Source: an uncultured Clostridia bacterium (GTDB lineage: Bacteria > Bacillota > Clostridia > Christensenellales > UBA1242). From it: a DNA stretch of 64,000 nucleotides. The position numbers and the translations under genes are program-made. Location of the stretch: positions 248,001 to 312,000 of the forward strand of contig CAKVLP010000002.1 of NCBI GenBank assembly GCA_934757825.1. The letters are read 5' to 3'. The notes under the pieces were generated by a model. The model was given only the letters and a program-made list of their open reading frames with translations. It was not told where the DNA came from and made no database searches. Shown here piece by piece: positions 18,363-27,123 of this stretch (the first letter of the stretch is position 1; each line of letters begins with the position of its first letter).

Positions 18363-18611
18363 CTACTCTCCTTTAATCTTTGAATAGACTTCGTCTGGAA
18401 CTTGCCCCTTAAACGACCTATTAAAAGACTTTGACTTTACGCACTTTTCAATGCAGTCTTTGTTGTTGCAAACATAAGCGCCACGGCCGTTAAGTTTGCC
18501 TGTTTCGTCCACGACATAGCCATCGGGCGTTTTAACAACTCTTATCATCTCTTTTTTTGGTTTTTGAGTTTTACAAGCCAAACAAAATCTCAAAGGAACC
18601 TTTTTATTCAT
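18363..18611 (-). CDS. ylxR: YlxR/RnpM family RNA-binding protein
   Basis: 82-aa protein (DUF448) with the family motif GRGAYVC near residue 43 and an N-terminal RFCLACKTQKPK segment. In B. subtilis the homologue RnpM binds and modulates RNase P. Located between nusA and ylxQ in the standard order. Confidence 0.93.
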   Translation of the reverse strand: MNKKVPLRFCLACKTQKPKKEMIRVVKTPDGYVVDETGKLNGRGAYVCNNKDCIEKCVKSKSFNRSFKGQVPDEVYSKIKGE

Positions 18612-18612
18612 A

Positions 18613-19737
18613 TTACTCTAAATCTCCAAAGGCATCTTCGCCTTCAAATAAATTGTCGTAATTGCCATCGGTATAATTCTCGTCTAGGTCAAGGCTAGGC
18701 ACAACGCTTTTTGCCTTAACATCAATCTTCCAGCCAGTAAGTCTAGCAGCAAGTCTAACGTTTTGACCCGATTTGCCGATTGCAAGAGAAAGTTTGTCAT
18801 CTGGTACAACTGCAAGCGATGTCTTCTCGTTTTGATTAACTTCAACATGTAGCACTGTTGCTGGGCTAAGTGCGCTTGCGATAAACTCAGCAGGGTTTTC
18901 GCTATATGGAACAATGTCGATTTTCTCGCCGTTAAGTTCGTTAACGATAGCGTTTACTCTCATACCCTTGTTTCCAACGCACGCACCTACAACGTCCAAT
19001 GTTTTGTTGTCGCTATAAACAGCGATTTTTGTACGATAACCCGCTTCTCTTACAATGTTATGGATTTTGATTTCCTCGTTTTGAACTTCTGGAACTTCCA
19101 ACTCAAATAGTTTTTTAACAAAACCAACACTTGTACGTGTAAGTTGAACATAAGGCATATTATAACTTTCTTTAACTGACTTAACAAAAACCTTCAAACG
19201 CATATTTGGGGTGTATTTCTCGCCAGGAATGCGGTCTTTTCCGCCAAGCACGCCCTCAACTTGTGTAATGCCCATATCGCAGTAAACATTGTCGCCCTCA
19301 ACACGTCTTACAATTACGGTCAAAAGTTCGTCTTGTTTTGTATTGACTTCGTCCATAATTCTGTTGCGTTCTGCTTCTCTTAAACGTTGCATCACCACTT
19401 GTTTTGCGGTCTGAGCAGCGATACGACCGAAGTTCTTAGGTGTCTCTTCTTGAATGATGATGTCGCCTACTTTATATGACTTCTTTATAAGTTTTGCGTC
19501 TCCCACCAAAATCTCTTTGTCTGGGTCGGTCACTTCGTCTACAACTGTTTTGTAGGAATAAACCTTAATACTGTTTTTGTTTGGGTCAAGTTTTACAACA
19601 GCGCTCTTTGCTTCGCCAAAGTTTTTCTTGTATGCACTTGTTAGTGCTGACTCCAACGCGTCAATAAAGTAATCTTTGTCTATGCCCTTTTGTTCCTGCA
19701 AATCTTGTAATGCTTGGAAAAAATCCTTGTTAATCAT
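18613..19737 (-). CDS. nusA: Transcription termination/antitermination protein NusA
   Basis: Binds RNA polymerase and nascent RNA, controlling pausing, termination and antitermination. N-terminal polymerase-binding domain (about 1-125), S1 domain (about 130-200), two KH domains (about 200-345) with GNKGMRVNAIV and IGKSGQNVRLAARLTGW motifs. The acidic C-terminal AR repeats are absent, as in most Gram-positive bacteria. 374 aa. AAAGGAG precedes the ATG. Confidence 0.97.
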   Translation of the reverse strand: MINKDFFQALQDLQEQKGIDKDYFIDALESALTSAYKKNFGEAKSAVVKLDPNKNSIKVYSYKTVVDEVTDPDKEILVGDAKLIKKSYKVGDIIIQEETPKNFGRIAAQTAKQVVMQRLREAERNRIMDEVNTKQDELLTVIVRRVEGDNVYCDMGITQVEGVLGGKDRIPGEKYTPNMRLKVFVKSVKESYNMPYVQLTRTSVGFVKKLFELEVPEVQNEEIKIHNIVREAGYRTKIAVYSDNKTLDVVGACVGNKGMRVNAIVNELNGEKIDIVPYSENPAEFIASALSPATVLHVEVNQNEKTSLAVVPDDKLSLAIGKSGQNVRLAARLTGWKIDVKAKSVVPSLDLDENYTDGNYDNLFEGEDAFGDLE

Positions 19738-19753
19738 TTTTTAAAATTCTCCT

Positions 19754-20230
19754 TTAAAAATTTATTACTGGCACAATTTGTGCAATTTTTGATTTCTGAA
19801 AAGTAGTATTTTCTTTTTGTCCCTCAATTAGTAGTGTAACATTCTCAACGTCCCAATCAAGCAAAGTGCCTATGAGCAACTTTTTGTTAAATGGTTTTAC
19901 TGGTTCGTAAAACTTAACTTCAACATCTTGACCTTTATATTTATTAAATTGATACTCAGTAGTAAGTGGTCTATCTAGACCCAGCGAGGAAACATTTAGA
20001 CAATATGGTTCGTCGTTTGTGGGATTGATGTCATCAAGAGGTTTGTCAAGCGCCCTAGACACCCTTTCGCAATCGGAAAGCGTAATTCCGTTTGGCGAGT
20101 CGATAAACAATTCAAGCACCATTCCATTTACTTTCTTGGTGTACTCAATGTCAACGAGCGTAAGCCCTAGCGACGACACAACTTCTTCGATTTTATCCCT
20201 GCAACTTGAAATAACTTTTTTGCCGTTCAT
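19754..20230 (-). CDS. rimP: Ribosome maturation factor RimP
   Basis: 30S assembly factor. 158 aa with the family segments LVDIEYTKKVNGMVLELFID, GITLSDCERVSRALD and LNVSSLGLDRPL. First gene of the nusA-infB operon here. AAAGGAG ribosome binding site. A hairpin lies only 20 bases upstream of its ATG. Confidence 0.95.
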   Translation of the reverse strand: MNGKKVISSCRDKIEEVVSSLGLTLVDIEYTKKVNGMVLELFIDSPNGITLSDCERVSRALDKPLDDINPTNDEPYCLNVSSLGLDRPLTTEYQFNKYKGQDVEVKFYEPVKPFNKKLLIGTLLDWDVENVTLLIEGQKENTTFQKSKIAQIVPVINF

Positions 20231-20252
20231 AAAATACTCCTTTATAAAAATT

Positions 20253-20276
20253 AAAGTGGATTTTTAAAAACCCACT
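20253..20276 (-). terminator. Possible terminator or leader hairpin between the polC fragment and rimP
   Basis: Minus strand: AAGTGGGTTTTT paired with AAAAATCCACTT (one G-T pair), then a T-rich run (TTTAATTTTTAT). It may end the uppS-cdsA-rseP unit. Confidence 0.55.
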
Positions 20277-20342
20277 TAGTAATTCTATTAAAGCATTTAT
20301 AGTGTATCATAAAAAATCCACAAAATCAATAGTTTTTAGGCA

Positions 20343-21899
20343 TTATTTTGGCGAAACATTATAACTAATAAGTTTCACAACTTCCGCCGTTGCAACCGCA
20401 TCGTTTACTGCACGATGCGCTCCTTCTAGCGACACACCAAGTTTTGCACAAATACTGCCAAGTTTAAAGTTTTTAGCACCAGCAACATTGAGCCTTGCTA
20501 GATACAACGCATCGACCTGTCTATTGTTGAAATTATAGCCTAGTTTTTTTGCATTAAAATCAAGGAATTTATAGTCAAAATCTATGTTGTATGCCATTAT
20601 CACACAGCCATAACAAAACTTATAAAAATCGGGAATAATTTTCTCAATTGGATATGCGTCCTTAACCATTTCGTTGGTAATATGAGTAAGATTTGTAATC
20701 TCCTCTGGAATTGAGTTTTTAGGCTTAACAAATGTGCTAAAAGCCTCGGAAATTTCGCCATTTTTTAGTTTTACAGCACCTATTTCAATTATCTCGTTTT
20801 TGTTAAACTCAAATCCAGTTGTTTCAAAGTCAAACACTACAACATCGTTTTGCTTTAAGAACTCACTTGGCTCGTATGCTTTTGCCAAAAAGTTGTCTTG
20901 GCTCATATTTATGTAAGGTTCGGGTTTTACATAGATGTAATTAGTATTGACCTCTTTTTGCTCCACAACTTCCTCTTTTTTCTCGGGCAATTTGCATAGT
21001 GACATCGCCTTAACTTTTAGGCTAAGCCTGCCGTTATATTCCTCCACATCGCCACCAGCTATAACCTCTAAACCGTCTTTTTCTTGAAGTTCATTAAGTT
21101 TATCGATTGTGAGTTTGTTTGGGAAAACAACCGCTTGCAATTTCCCCGTCCCGTCGTCAAGTGAGAAAGAGAAAAATTCCTTTTCGACCGCATTTCCTTC
21201 GGCGTCTTTTCGCTTGGAAACAAAGGTCTTTTTTAGATAATATAGTAATTTCCCACAAACTTGTATGCCACTTCTCGCGCTCTTAATTCCTCCTAGTTCT
21301 ATGGCAGAATTGTCGCTTATTTCGCCAAATAAAGGCTCAGTGATTTCGACTTCAATTTTTTTCTCGCTATCAAAAACTGTGGACGCAATTAGAGCGTCAA
21401 GCTCTTCCTCTTTTTCCTTGATTACGTCATCAACATATGCTGGTTTTTTGGCGTGAATTTCCACTTGAAACTCGCCAAAAAAGTTGTTGCCCAAGTTTTT
21501 TACAAGGTCTCTATCATAGGACTTATTTTGCAAAAATTCAACAAATTGCTCGGCGATATTTAGGTCAATTTTCACCTGCTTTTCGTCAATTGCGACACAC
21601 ACATCTTTTTTGTTGAAGTCCAAAATACTCTTGCAATTTTCAAGCACATTTCGGTAGCAAAATTCCTGCAAAGCGTCCTCGTCCAAATACGAGCGTTTTA
21701 ATTTTACTTCGACCTTAAATTTGTTTTCATAGTAGTCGGAAATAAGACCACTAAGCCTTGTGCGCTCGTCATCGGGAATTGAATTGTCGTATATAAATTT
21801 GAACGTGGCTACCTTAGCATCTTTATCATAAACAACACTTACCAGTTTAAGATAAGTGTTGTTAATATTTTTATTTAAAAACTCTAAAAATTTATCCAT
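20343..21899 (-). CDS. PolC-derived protein: N-terminal, OB-fold and DEDDh exonuclease only
   Basis: Sits exactly where polC normally lies (rseP side of rimP) and has PolC's N-terminal domain (residues about 1-205), an OB-fold region (about 210-300) and a 3'-5' proofreading exonuclease domain (about 350-515). DEDDh motifs are intact: FDFETTG, the YNIDFDYKF segment and HRAVNDAVAT. The PHP and the whole polymerase part of the usual ~1400-residue enzyme are missing: the frame stops at 20343 and rimP begins 112 bases later. ATG at 21899 (AGG upstream) is preferred over GTG 21905. Probable DNA/RNA 3' exonuclease; polymerase activity can be excluded. Confidence 0.88.
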   Translation of the reverse strand: MDKFLEFLNKNINNTYLKLVSVVYDKDAKVATFKFIYDNSIPDDERTRLSGLISDYYENKFKVEVKLKRSYLDEDALQEFCYRNVLENCKSILDFNKKDVCVAIDEKQVKIDLNIAEQFVEFLQNKSYDRDLVKNLGNNFFGEFQVEIHAKKPAYVDDVIKEKEEELDALIASTVFDSEKKIEVEITEPLFGEISDNSAIELGGIKSARSGIQVCGKLLYYLKKTFVSKRKDAEGNAVEKEFFSFSLDDGTGKLQAVVFPNKLTIDKLNELQEKDGLEVIAGGDVEEYNGRLSLKVKAMSLCKLPEKKEEVVEQKEVNTNYIYVKPEPYINMSQDNFLAKAYEPSEFLKQNDVVVFDFETTGFEFNKNEIIEIGAVKLKNGEISEAFSTFVKPKNSIPEEITNLTHITNEMVKDAYPIEKIIPDFYKFCYGCVIMAYNIDFDYKFLDFNAKKLGYNFNNRQVDALYLARLNVAGAKNFKLGSICAKLGVSLEGAHRAVNDAVATAEVVKLISYNVSPK

Positions 21900-21905
21900 A
21901 ATCAC

Positions 21906-23000
21906 CTAAAATACAAATAATTGTAAGATATCCATAACAATAACAAATGAGAACAAAACTATTAGCCCAATGCCATGGATTTTTGCTTCAACATCGCGGT
22001 TAATAGGTTTTTTCCTAATTGCTTCAATTAGCACAAACACCATTCTGGCGCCGTCAAGTGCTGGAATTGGGAGCAAGTTAAATACTGCTAAGTTTATGGC
22101 TATTAGCGGGAACAAAAGTAGCAAGTTTAGCATACTAGCCGATGCCGCTGTTGCGATAGACGAAATAGTCGCGACTGGCCCACCAAGGTTTCTAAATCCT
22201 TTACCAACAAATAATCCGCCCAATATTTTAAGTATTTCCCACGCAAATTCAAAGCAGAATGGCACCGATTTTAAAAGCGCCTCGCCAAAGCCGTAATTGT
22301 GATACTTTGATGTTACGCCAAACTGATAAACATCTTTGGTTTCGCCATCTTCGGTTATGGTTTTCGCGTGTTTTTTAATTTGCACGTCAATGGTTTGTTT
22401 TTTGCCATCGACCACTCTTTGCACGGTTAAAGTAACAACTTCGTCGTCCTTGATTTTCGCGGTCATTCCGTGGAAACCGCCGTTTAAGAACGTACATTTT
22501 ACGCCGTTAACTTTTTCAACAATGTCGCCAACTTCAAGCACAACAGCCGAGTCAACGTACTGCGATGGAAGCACTTCGGTGGTGCTTTCAATGCTCGTAA
22601 GACCCGAGCCAATTACGCAAAGCAACACAATTGAGAAAATTATTGCGGACAAAAAGTTGAAAAACGCACCGCAAAAAAGCACAATAATACGTTGCCACCA
22701 AGGTCTATTATTAAACGCCTCGGGGTTGTCCTTGCCATCTTCGTCTTCGCCTTCGAATGCGCAGTATCCGCCAAGTGGAATACAACGAATTGCGAAAACT
22801 TCGCCGTTTTTCTTGGTCTTTTTAAACAAGGCTTTGCCAAAACCAATGGAAAACTCGTTTATTTTAAACTTAAAAATTTTACCTGCTGTATAGTGCCCAA
22901 ATTCATGGATAACAATCATAATCATAAGCACCAAAAGTGCCACGATTATATAAAGCACGCTTTTAAAAATTGAGCCAACAGAACACAAATATGCTAACAA
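21906..23000 (-). CDS. rseP: Site-2 protease RseP family zinc metalloprotease
   Basis: Intramembrane protease that cuts anti-sigma factors and signal-peptide remnants. First membrane segment carries the zinc motif HEFGH (residues 32-36 from the chosen start); a PDZ domain lies at about 115-205; the C-terminal membrane part has NLLPIPALDGARM with the third ligand Asp. Start set at TTG 23000, because GGAG lies 6 bases upstream and nothing precedes the longer TTG at 23024, which overlaps cdsA. 364 aa. The dxr gene usually found between cdsA and rseP is absent. Confidence 0.94.
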   Translation of the reverse strand: MLAYLCSVGSIFKSVLYIIVALLVLMIMIVIHEFGHYTAGKIFKFKINEFSIGFGKALFKKTKKNGEVFAIRCIPLGGYCAFEGEDEDGKDNPEAFNNRPWWQRIIVLFCGAFFNFLSAIIFSIVLLCVIGSGLTSIESTTEVLPSQYVDSAVVLEVGDIVEKVNGVKCTFLNGGFHGMTAKIKDDEVVTLTVQRVVDGKKQTIDVQIKKHAKTITEDGETKDVYQFGVTSKYHNYGFGEALLKSVPFCFEFAWEILKILGGLFVGKGFRNLGGPVATISSIATAASASMLNLLLLFPLIAINLAVFNLLPIPALDGARMVFVLIEAIRKKPINRDVEAKIHGIGLIVLFSFVIVMDILQLFVF

Positions 23001-23013
23001 GATAATCTCCTTT

Positions 23014-23967
23014 TTACAATACAATCATCATAGTAAAAGCGATAAAGCAGAACAATGAGTTAAATACAAGCCCGTCCACCCTGTCCATAACACCACCGTG
23101 TCCAGGGAAAATCGTGCCGTAGTCCTTAACTCTTGCTTTTCTTTTAAGGGCACTGGCAAGAATATCGCCACATTGACTCACAACCGAGCCCAAAAGCGCG
23201 ATTATTAAAATCTGCCACCAAGCACCACCAACAATTGATAGTTCGGAATTAAACTGACTTGACAATGTGAAAAATCCGTATAACATCATACCGCTTCCAG
23301 CACCGCCAACTAACCCACCAATAGCGCCGCTTACGGTTTTGTTTGGGCTAATAAGAGGGCAAAGTTTTGGACCTTTTAAAGTAGAGCCCACAACCATAGC
23401 CAAACTATCGGTACAGATAGTCACTGTGAATACAAACAACAAAATGAATGTTGTAAGAGTGGTAAGTTCTGCACGAACAGAAGAAATAAACACTAATTCG
23501 CTAAAATGGTTTAGAAGTATTAGTGTCAAGAAAAGTAACCCAGGATAAACAAACACAGTAAGTGAATATATGGCTTTATCAAATGCATATTTTGCTACGT
23601 TTGTCTCAGTTAGTTCATACTTTTCCATTTCTTTCTTTGTGGTTTGTTTTGTGCAAAGTGTAAGCAAAAACACAAGCAAAAAGTAAAACAAAATTGCAAA
23701 GAAAATTCCAGTTACTAGATATTGCCAATTAAGTTTTTTAATTATTACAAAAATGGCTATTAAATATAACACCGCTGGGAAAGTACCCACAACAAGTATA
23801 TTTGAATACTTTTTCGACCTTTCTAAAACTCTTGCGATTTCCACAACACCCAAAACGGCCATTGTGAGAACAACAAGGTCAAACACATAAGGAGTGAGCA
23901 TTCTGCTTAAAAATGCCACCACAAGTATAAGCAGTATTACCCCACTCGTCATCAATCTTTTTTTCAT
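23014..23967 (-). CDS. cdsA: Phosphatidate cytidylyltransferase
   Basis: Makes CDP-diacylglycerol from CTP and phosphatidic acid in the membrane. About eight hydrophobic segments; the C-terminal signature is visible as KDYGTIFPGHGGVMDRVDGL near residues 276-295. 317 aa. ATG shares a base with the uppS stop (TAATG). Confidence 0.95.
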   Translation of the reverse strand: MKKRLMTSGVILLILVVAFLSRMLTPYVFDLVVLTMAVLGVVEIARVLERSKKYSNILVVGTFPAVLYLIAIFVIIKKLNWQYLVTGIFFAILFYFLLVFLLTLCTKQTTKKEMEKYELTETNVAKYAFDKAIYSLTVFVYPGLLFLTLILLNHFSELVFISSVRAELTTLTTFILLFVFTVTICTDSLAMVVGSTLKGPKLCPLISPNKTVSGAIGGLVGGAGSGMMLYGFFTLSSQFNSELSIVGGAWWQILIIALLGSVVSQCGDILASALKRKARVKDYGTIFPGHGGVMDRVDGLVFNSLFCFIAFTMMIVL

Positions 23968-24689
23968 TATTCACCTTCTTTTGTAGGTTTTGTGTTAAGC
24001 CCGCCAAAACGCCTATTACGCTTTTGATAAACTTTAAGAGATTTGACTAAATCCCTTTTGGAAAAGTCTGGCCACAAAACTTTTGGGAAATAAAATTCGG
24101 TATAAGCGACCTGCCACAACATAAAGTTGGAAAGGCGCTGTTCGCCACTTGTGCGAATTAGAAAATCTAGTGGCGGATAGTTTGCGGTATACAAACACCC
24201 GTCAATGTCGGCTTCGGTTATCTCGGTTTTGCCTTCGCTTAAAAGTTTGTTAATTCCTCTAAGCATTTCTGCACGGCTTCCATAGTTTAACCCAAGATTT
24301 AGAATACACTTATTGTTGTGTTTTGTAGTCTCAATAAGTTCTCTACAATTCTCCACAATCTTCTCTGGAAACTTGGTGTAGTCGCCCATAACCTCAATGC
24401 GAATGCCCTTTTCGTTAAGTAGGTCTATCTCCTCGGTAAAAGCCCTTTTGAAAATGTCAAAAAGTTTTTCAAGTTCTTCCTGAGGTCGTTTCCAATTCTC
24501 GGTAGAAAACCCATAAACACTCACGACTTTTACACCCAAATCAAAGGCGTCAATTGCGCGCTTTTTTAAATTGTCATAGCCAACTTTATATCCAAAGTGC
24601 CTAGGAAGTCCTCTTCTCTGTGCCCATCTGCCATTGCCGTCTATTATAAATGCGATGTGAGCAGGAACCCTACTGCTGTCTAATTTCAT
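23967..24689 (-). CDS. uppS: Undecaprenyl diphosphate synthase
   Basis: Cis-prenyltransferase that makes the C55 lipid carrier for peptidoglycan. Motifs: FIIDGNGRWAQRRGLPR, YGFSTENWKRP, LNLGLNYGSRAEM and the C-terminal RTSGEQRLSNFMLWQ. 240 aa. Followed directly by cdsA. GGAGAG precedes the ATG. Confidence 0.97.
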   Translation of the reverse strand: MKLDSSRVPAHIAFIIDGNGRWAQRRGLPRHFGYKVGYDNLKKRAIDAFDLGVKVVSVYGFSTENWKRPQEELEKLFDIFKRAFTEEIDLLNEKGIRIEVMGDYTKFPEKIVENCRELIETTKHNNKCILNLGLNYGSRAEMLRGINKLLSEGKTEITEADIDGCLYTANYPPLDFLIRTSGEQRLSNFMLWQVAYTEFYFPKVLWPDFSKRDLVKSLKVYQKRNRRFGGLNTKPTKEGE

Positions 24690-24706
24690 ATTCTCTCCAA
24701 GTAAAA

Positions 24707-25276
24707 CTAAATTTCCATAATTTCTTTTTCTTTGTTGTCGGTAATTGTCTCGACTTTTGCGATATAACTATCAAGGGTCTTTTGAACTTCTTTTTCCAAG
24801 CCGTCAAGTTCGTCCTCGGTAATTTCGCTATTTTTCTTCATTGTGCGGAATGCATCAATTGCATCACGACGTTCGTTTCGGCAAGTAACTTTGGTTTGCT
24901 CGCTAAGTTTGCTTACTTCCTTGCAAAGTTCCTTTCTACGTTCTTCGGTAAGTTGTGGGAAAATAAGCCTAATGCTTCGGCCATCGTCGCTAGGATTAAG
25001 CCCCAAGTTGGCAGCCTCAATTGCTTTGCTCATTGCCTTAACCATACTAATATCCCAAGCACTTACTATTATCATACGCGCTTCGGGTACGGAAATTGTC
25101 GCCATTTGATTGATTGGGGTCATTGTTCCGTAATAATCCACCATAATTCGCTCAATTATCTTTGGATTTGCCCTGCCCGCTCTAATTTGCAAAAGTTCGT
25201 CTTGCAAATGATTAAGCGCCTTGTCTAGGTTTGTTTTTAATTCGTCTAAATACATTTGAACTTCTTCTGAATACAT
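24707..25276 (-). CDS. frr: Ribosome recycling factor
   Basis: Splits post-termination ribosomes together with EF-G. 189 aa, with QIRAGRANPKIIERI and ARMIIVSAWDISMV typical of RRF. AGGAG lies 7 bases before the ATG. A consensus-like promoter upstream and the tsf terminator mark the start of the frr-uppS-cdsA-rseP transcription unit; pyrH, which normally lies between tsf and frr, is absent. Confidence 0.97.
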   Translation of the reverse strand: MYSEEVQMYLDELKTNLDKALNHLQDELLQIRAGRANPKIIERIMVDYYGTMTPINQMATISVPEARMIIVSAWDISMVKAMSKAIEAANLGLNPSDDGRSIRLIFPQLTEERRKELCKEVSKLSEQTKVTCRNERRDAIDAFRTMKKNSEITEDELDGLEKEVQKTLDSYIAKVETITDNKEKEIMEI

Positions 25277-25306
25277 AAAAAATCTCCTATTTCGTAAGTT
25301 AATTAA

Positions 25307-25335
25307 ATTTTACTAAAAAAACAAGTAATTTGCAA
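25307..25335 (-). promoter_or_regulatory. Promoter of frr-uppS-cdsA-rseP
   Basis: Minus strand: -35 TTGCAA, 17-base spacer, -10 TAAAAT, about 30 bases before the frr ATG. Confidence 0.65.
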
Positions 25336-25410
25336 ACATTTGAGTACACATTATTTAATATAATACTATAAATATATAATATATCCGCCTCTATTTCGTG
25401 CCGAAGCGAC

Positions 25411-25436
25411 AAAAAAACTAGCATTTCTGCTAGTTT
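25411..25436 (-). terminator. Terminator after tsf
   Basis: Minus strand: stem AAACTAGCA/TGCTAGTTT with loop GAAA followed by a T run. It closes the rpsB-tsf unit. Confidence 0.88.
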
Positions 25437-25452
25437 TTAAAAGATACTTAAA

Positions 25453-26097
25453 TTATTTGGTTTGAGCCATAACTTCTTCTACAAAGTTGTCGCTACGTTT
25501 TTCAAGACCTTCGCCCATTTCATAACGAGTAAATCTTCTAATGGTGATCTTTTCGCCGATAACCAAGATTGCTTCGTTAACAACGTCGGTGATAGTTTTA
25601 GATGGGTCCTTAACAAAAGGTTGTTCTAGCAAGCAAACTTCGCCATAGTATTTCTTAACTCTGCCTTCCATCATCTTTTCGATAATGTTTTCAGGTTTGC
25701 CTTCGTTAACTGCTTGTGCTCTCAAAATTTCTTTTTCGTGCTCCAAAGCCTCAGTAGGAACTGATGTTCTGTCCAAGTATTGTGGATTTGCTGCTGCGAT
25801 GTGTAGAGCGATGTCTTTGCATAGGTTTACAAAGTTTTCACTACGTGCAACGAAGTCGGTCTCACAGTTTACTTCTAGCAAAACGCCAATCTTTCCACCC
25901 ATATGGATGTAAGAGTATACAAGACCTTCTGCGGCAATTCTATCAGCCTTTTTAGCGGCTTTTGCGATGCCCTTTTCTCTAAGCCATTCTGTGGCTTTGT
26001 CTAGGTCGCCGTTACATTCAACCAAAGCGTTTTTGCAATCCATAACGCCTGCATTGGTTCTTTTTCTTAATTTTACAATATCTTCTGTTGAGTACAT
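25453..26097 (-). CDS. tsf: Translation elongation factor Ts
   Basis: Nucleotide exchange factor of EF-Tu. UBA-like N-terminus [15 protein letters not shown] and the core motif [15 protein letters not shown]. 214 aa, the short form found in many Clostridia, cyanobacteria and plastids rather than the ~290-aa form. Follows rpsB by 20 bases. Confidence 0.97.
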   Translation of the reverse strand: MYSTEDIVKLRKRTNAGVMDCKNALVECNGDLDKATEWLREKGIAKAAKKADRIAAEGLVYSYIHMGGKIGVLLEVNCETDFVARSENFVNLCKDIALHIAAANPQYLDRTSVPTEALEHEKEILRAQAVNEGKPENIIEKMMEGRVKKYYGEVCLLEQPFVKDPSKTITDVVNEAILVIGEKITIRRFTRYEMGEGLEKRSDNFVEEVMAQTK

Positions 26098-26117
26098 TTT
26101 ATATTCCCCCTAAAAAA

Positions 26118-26903
26118 TTATTTTTCAACTTTTTGTTCTGTTTCTTCTGTTTCGTCTTTAACGATTTCAGCGATGTTTTTCTCAGCTTCTGGGTTCTCTT
26201 CGGTATTTAGAGATGGAGCAACGCCTTCTTTTGCTTCAATAACTGCGTTTGCGATTGCAGCAGCAATTAGTTGAACGGCACGAATTGCATCGTCGTTTCC
26301 AGGGATAATGTAATCAATTGGTTCTGGATTACAGTTTGTATCTAGAAGTGCAACAATAGGAATGTTAAGCTTTTTCGCTTCGTCTACTGCGATATGTTCT
26401 TTCTTAGTGTCTACGATGAACATAACGTCTGGCAACTTAACCATATCTTTAATTCCGCCAAGGTTCTTTTCAAGTTTGTCGCGTTCTGCTTTAAGCTTGA
26501 TAACTTCCTTTTTAGGTAGTAGGTTAAACTCGCCAACCTTTTCCATATTGTTAAGTTTGTTTAGTCTGTCTATTCTGTTTCTGATAGTCTTAAAGTTGGT
26601 CAATGTGCCACCCAACCATCTAGAATTGATATAGTACATACCACATCTTTTTGCTTCGTCCTCAATAGCCTTTTGCGCTTGCTTTTTGGTACCTACAAAA
26701 AGAATTGTTTTGCCTTGACTAGCCATCTCTTTAACATACTCGTATGCTTTGTCTAGCAAAACTACTGTGTCTTCAAGATTGATGATATGAATATCATTTC
26801 TTGAAGTGAAAATGTAAGGAGCCATTTTAGGGTCCCATTTTCTAGCTTGATGTCCGAAGTGAACACCTGCTTCTAGTAACTGCTTCATTGAAATTACTGA
26901 CAT
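26118..26903 (-). CDS. rpsB: 30S ribosomal protein S2
   Basis: Small-subunit protein. Begins [19 protein letters not shown] with the S2 signature; contains [16 protein letters not shown] and [16 protein letters not shown]. The acidic tail after about residue 225 is common in Clostridia. 261 aa. AGGAGG ribosome binding site. Preceded by a ~105-base 5' leader and an extended -10 promoter. Confidence 0.98.
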   Translation of the reverse strand: MSVISMKQLLEAGVHFGHQARKWDPKMAPYIFTSRNDIHIINLEDTVVLLDKAYEYVKEMASQGKTILFVGTKKQAQKAIEDEAKRCGMYYINSRWLGGTLTNFKTIRNRIDRLNKLNNMEKVGEFNLLPKKEVIKLKAERDKLEKNLGGIKDMVKLPDVMFIVDTKKEHIAVDEAKKLNIPIVALLDTNCNPEPIDYIIPGNDDAIRAVQLIAAAIANAVIEAKEGVAPSLNTEENPEAEKNIAEIVKDETEETEQKVEK

Positions 26904-26924
26904 TATTTTTTCCTCCTTGTTTTT

Positions 26925-27010
26925 ATTCCTCCTCCCGTTTTTAAAACTCCAACCGCAACCATATAGGCAACCGCAAGTTGAATCTAACGAAAGTGCGTAA
27001 TTTTTGAAAC
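26925..27010 (-). promoter_or_regulatory. rpsB 5' leader (possible S2 autoregulation)
   Basis: About 105 untranslated bases between promoter and ATG contain two copies of TTGCGGTTG spaced 18 bases and short complementary stems (CAAC/GTTG). S2 leaders that bind S2 are known in bacteria. No Rfam model was tested, so the role is inferred. Confidence 0.3.
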
Positions 27011-27016
27011 ATTAGC

Positions 27017-27045
27017 ATTCTACCATAATAGTCGACAAAATACAA
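27017..27045 (-). promoter_or_regulatory. Promoter of rpsB-tsf
   Basis: Minus strand: -35 TTGTAT, 17-base spacer, extended -10 TGG-TAGAAT. Confidence 0.6.
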
Positions 27046-27066
27046 GTGTTTTTGTTAAATATTTCG

Positions 27067-27096
27067 TTGGAAAAATCATAAATAAAGTGATATAAT
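27067..27096 (+). promoter_or_regulatory. Promoter of the plus-strand gene at 27124
   Basis: -35 TTGGAA, 18-base spacer, extended -10 TGA-TATAAT, divergent from the rpsB promoter about 20 bases away. Confidence 0.6.
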
Positions 27097-27123
27097 ATTA
27101 CGCAATTTAAGGAGAATTTTAAA

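Noticed and set aside
22336..22893. 185-codon plus-strand open frame
   Set aside because: Antisense shadow of rseP; rseP has clear motifs and a ribosome binding site.
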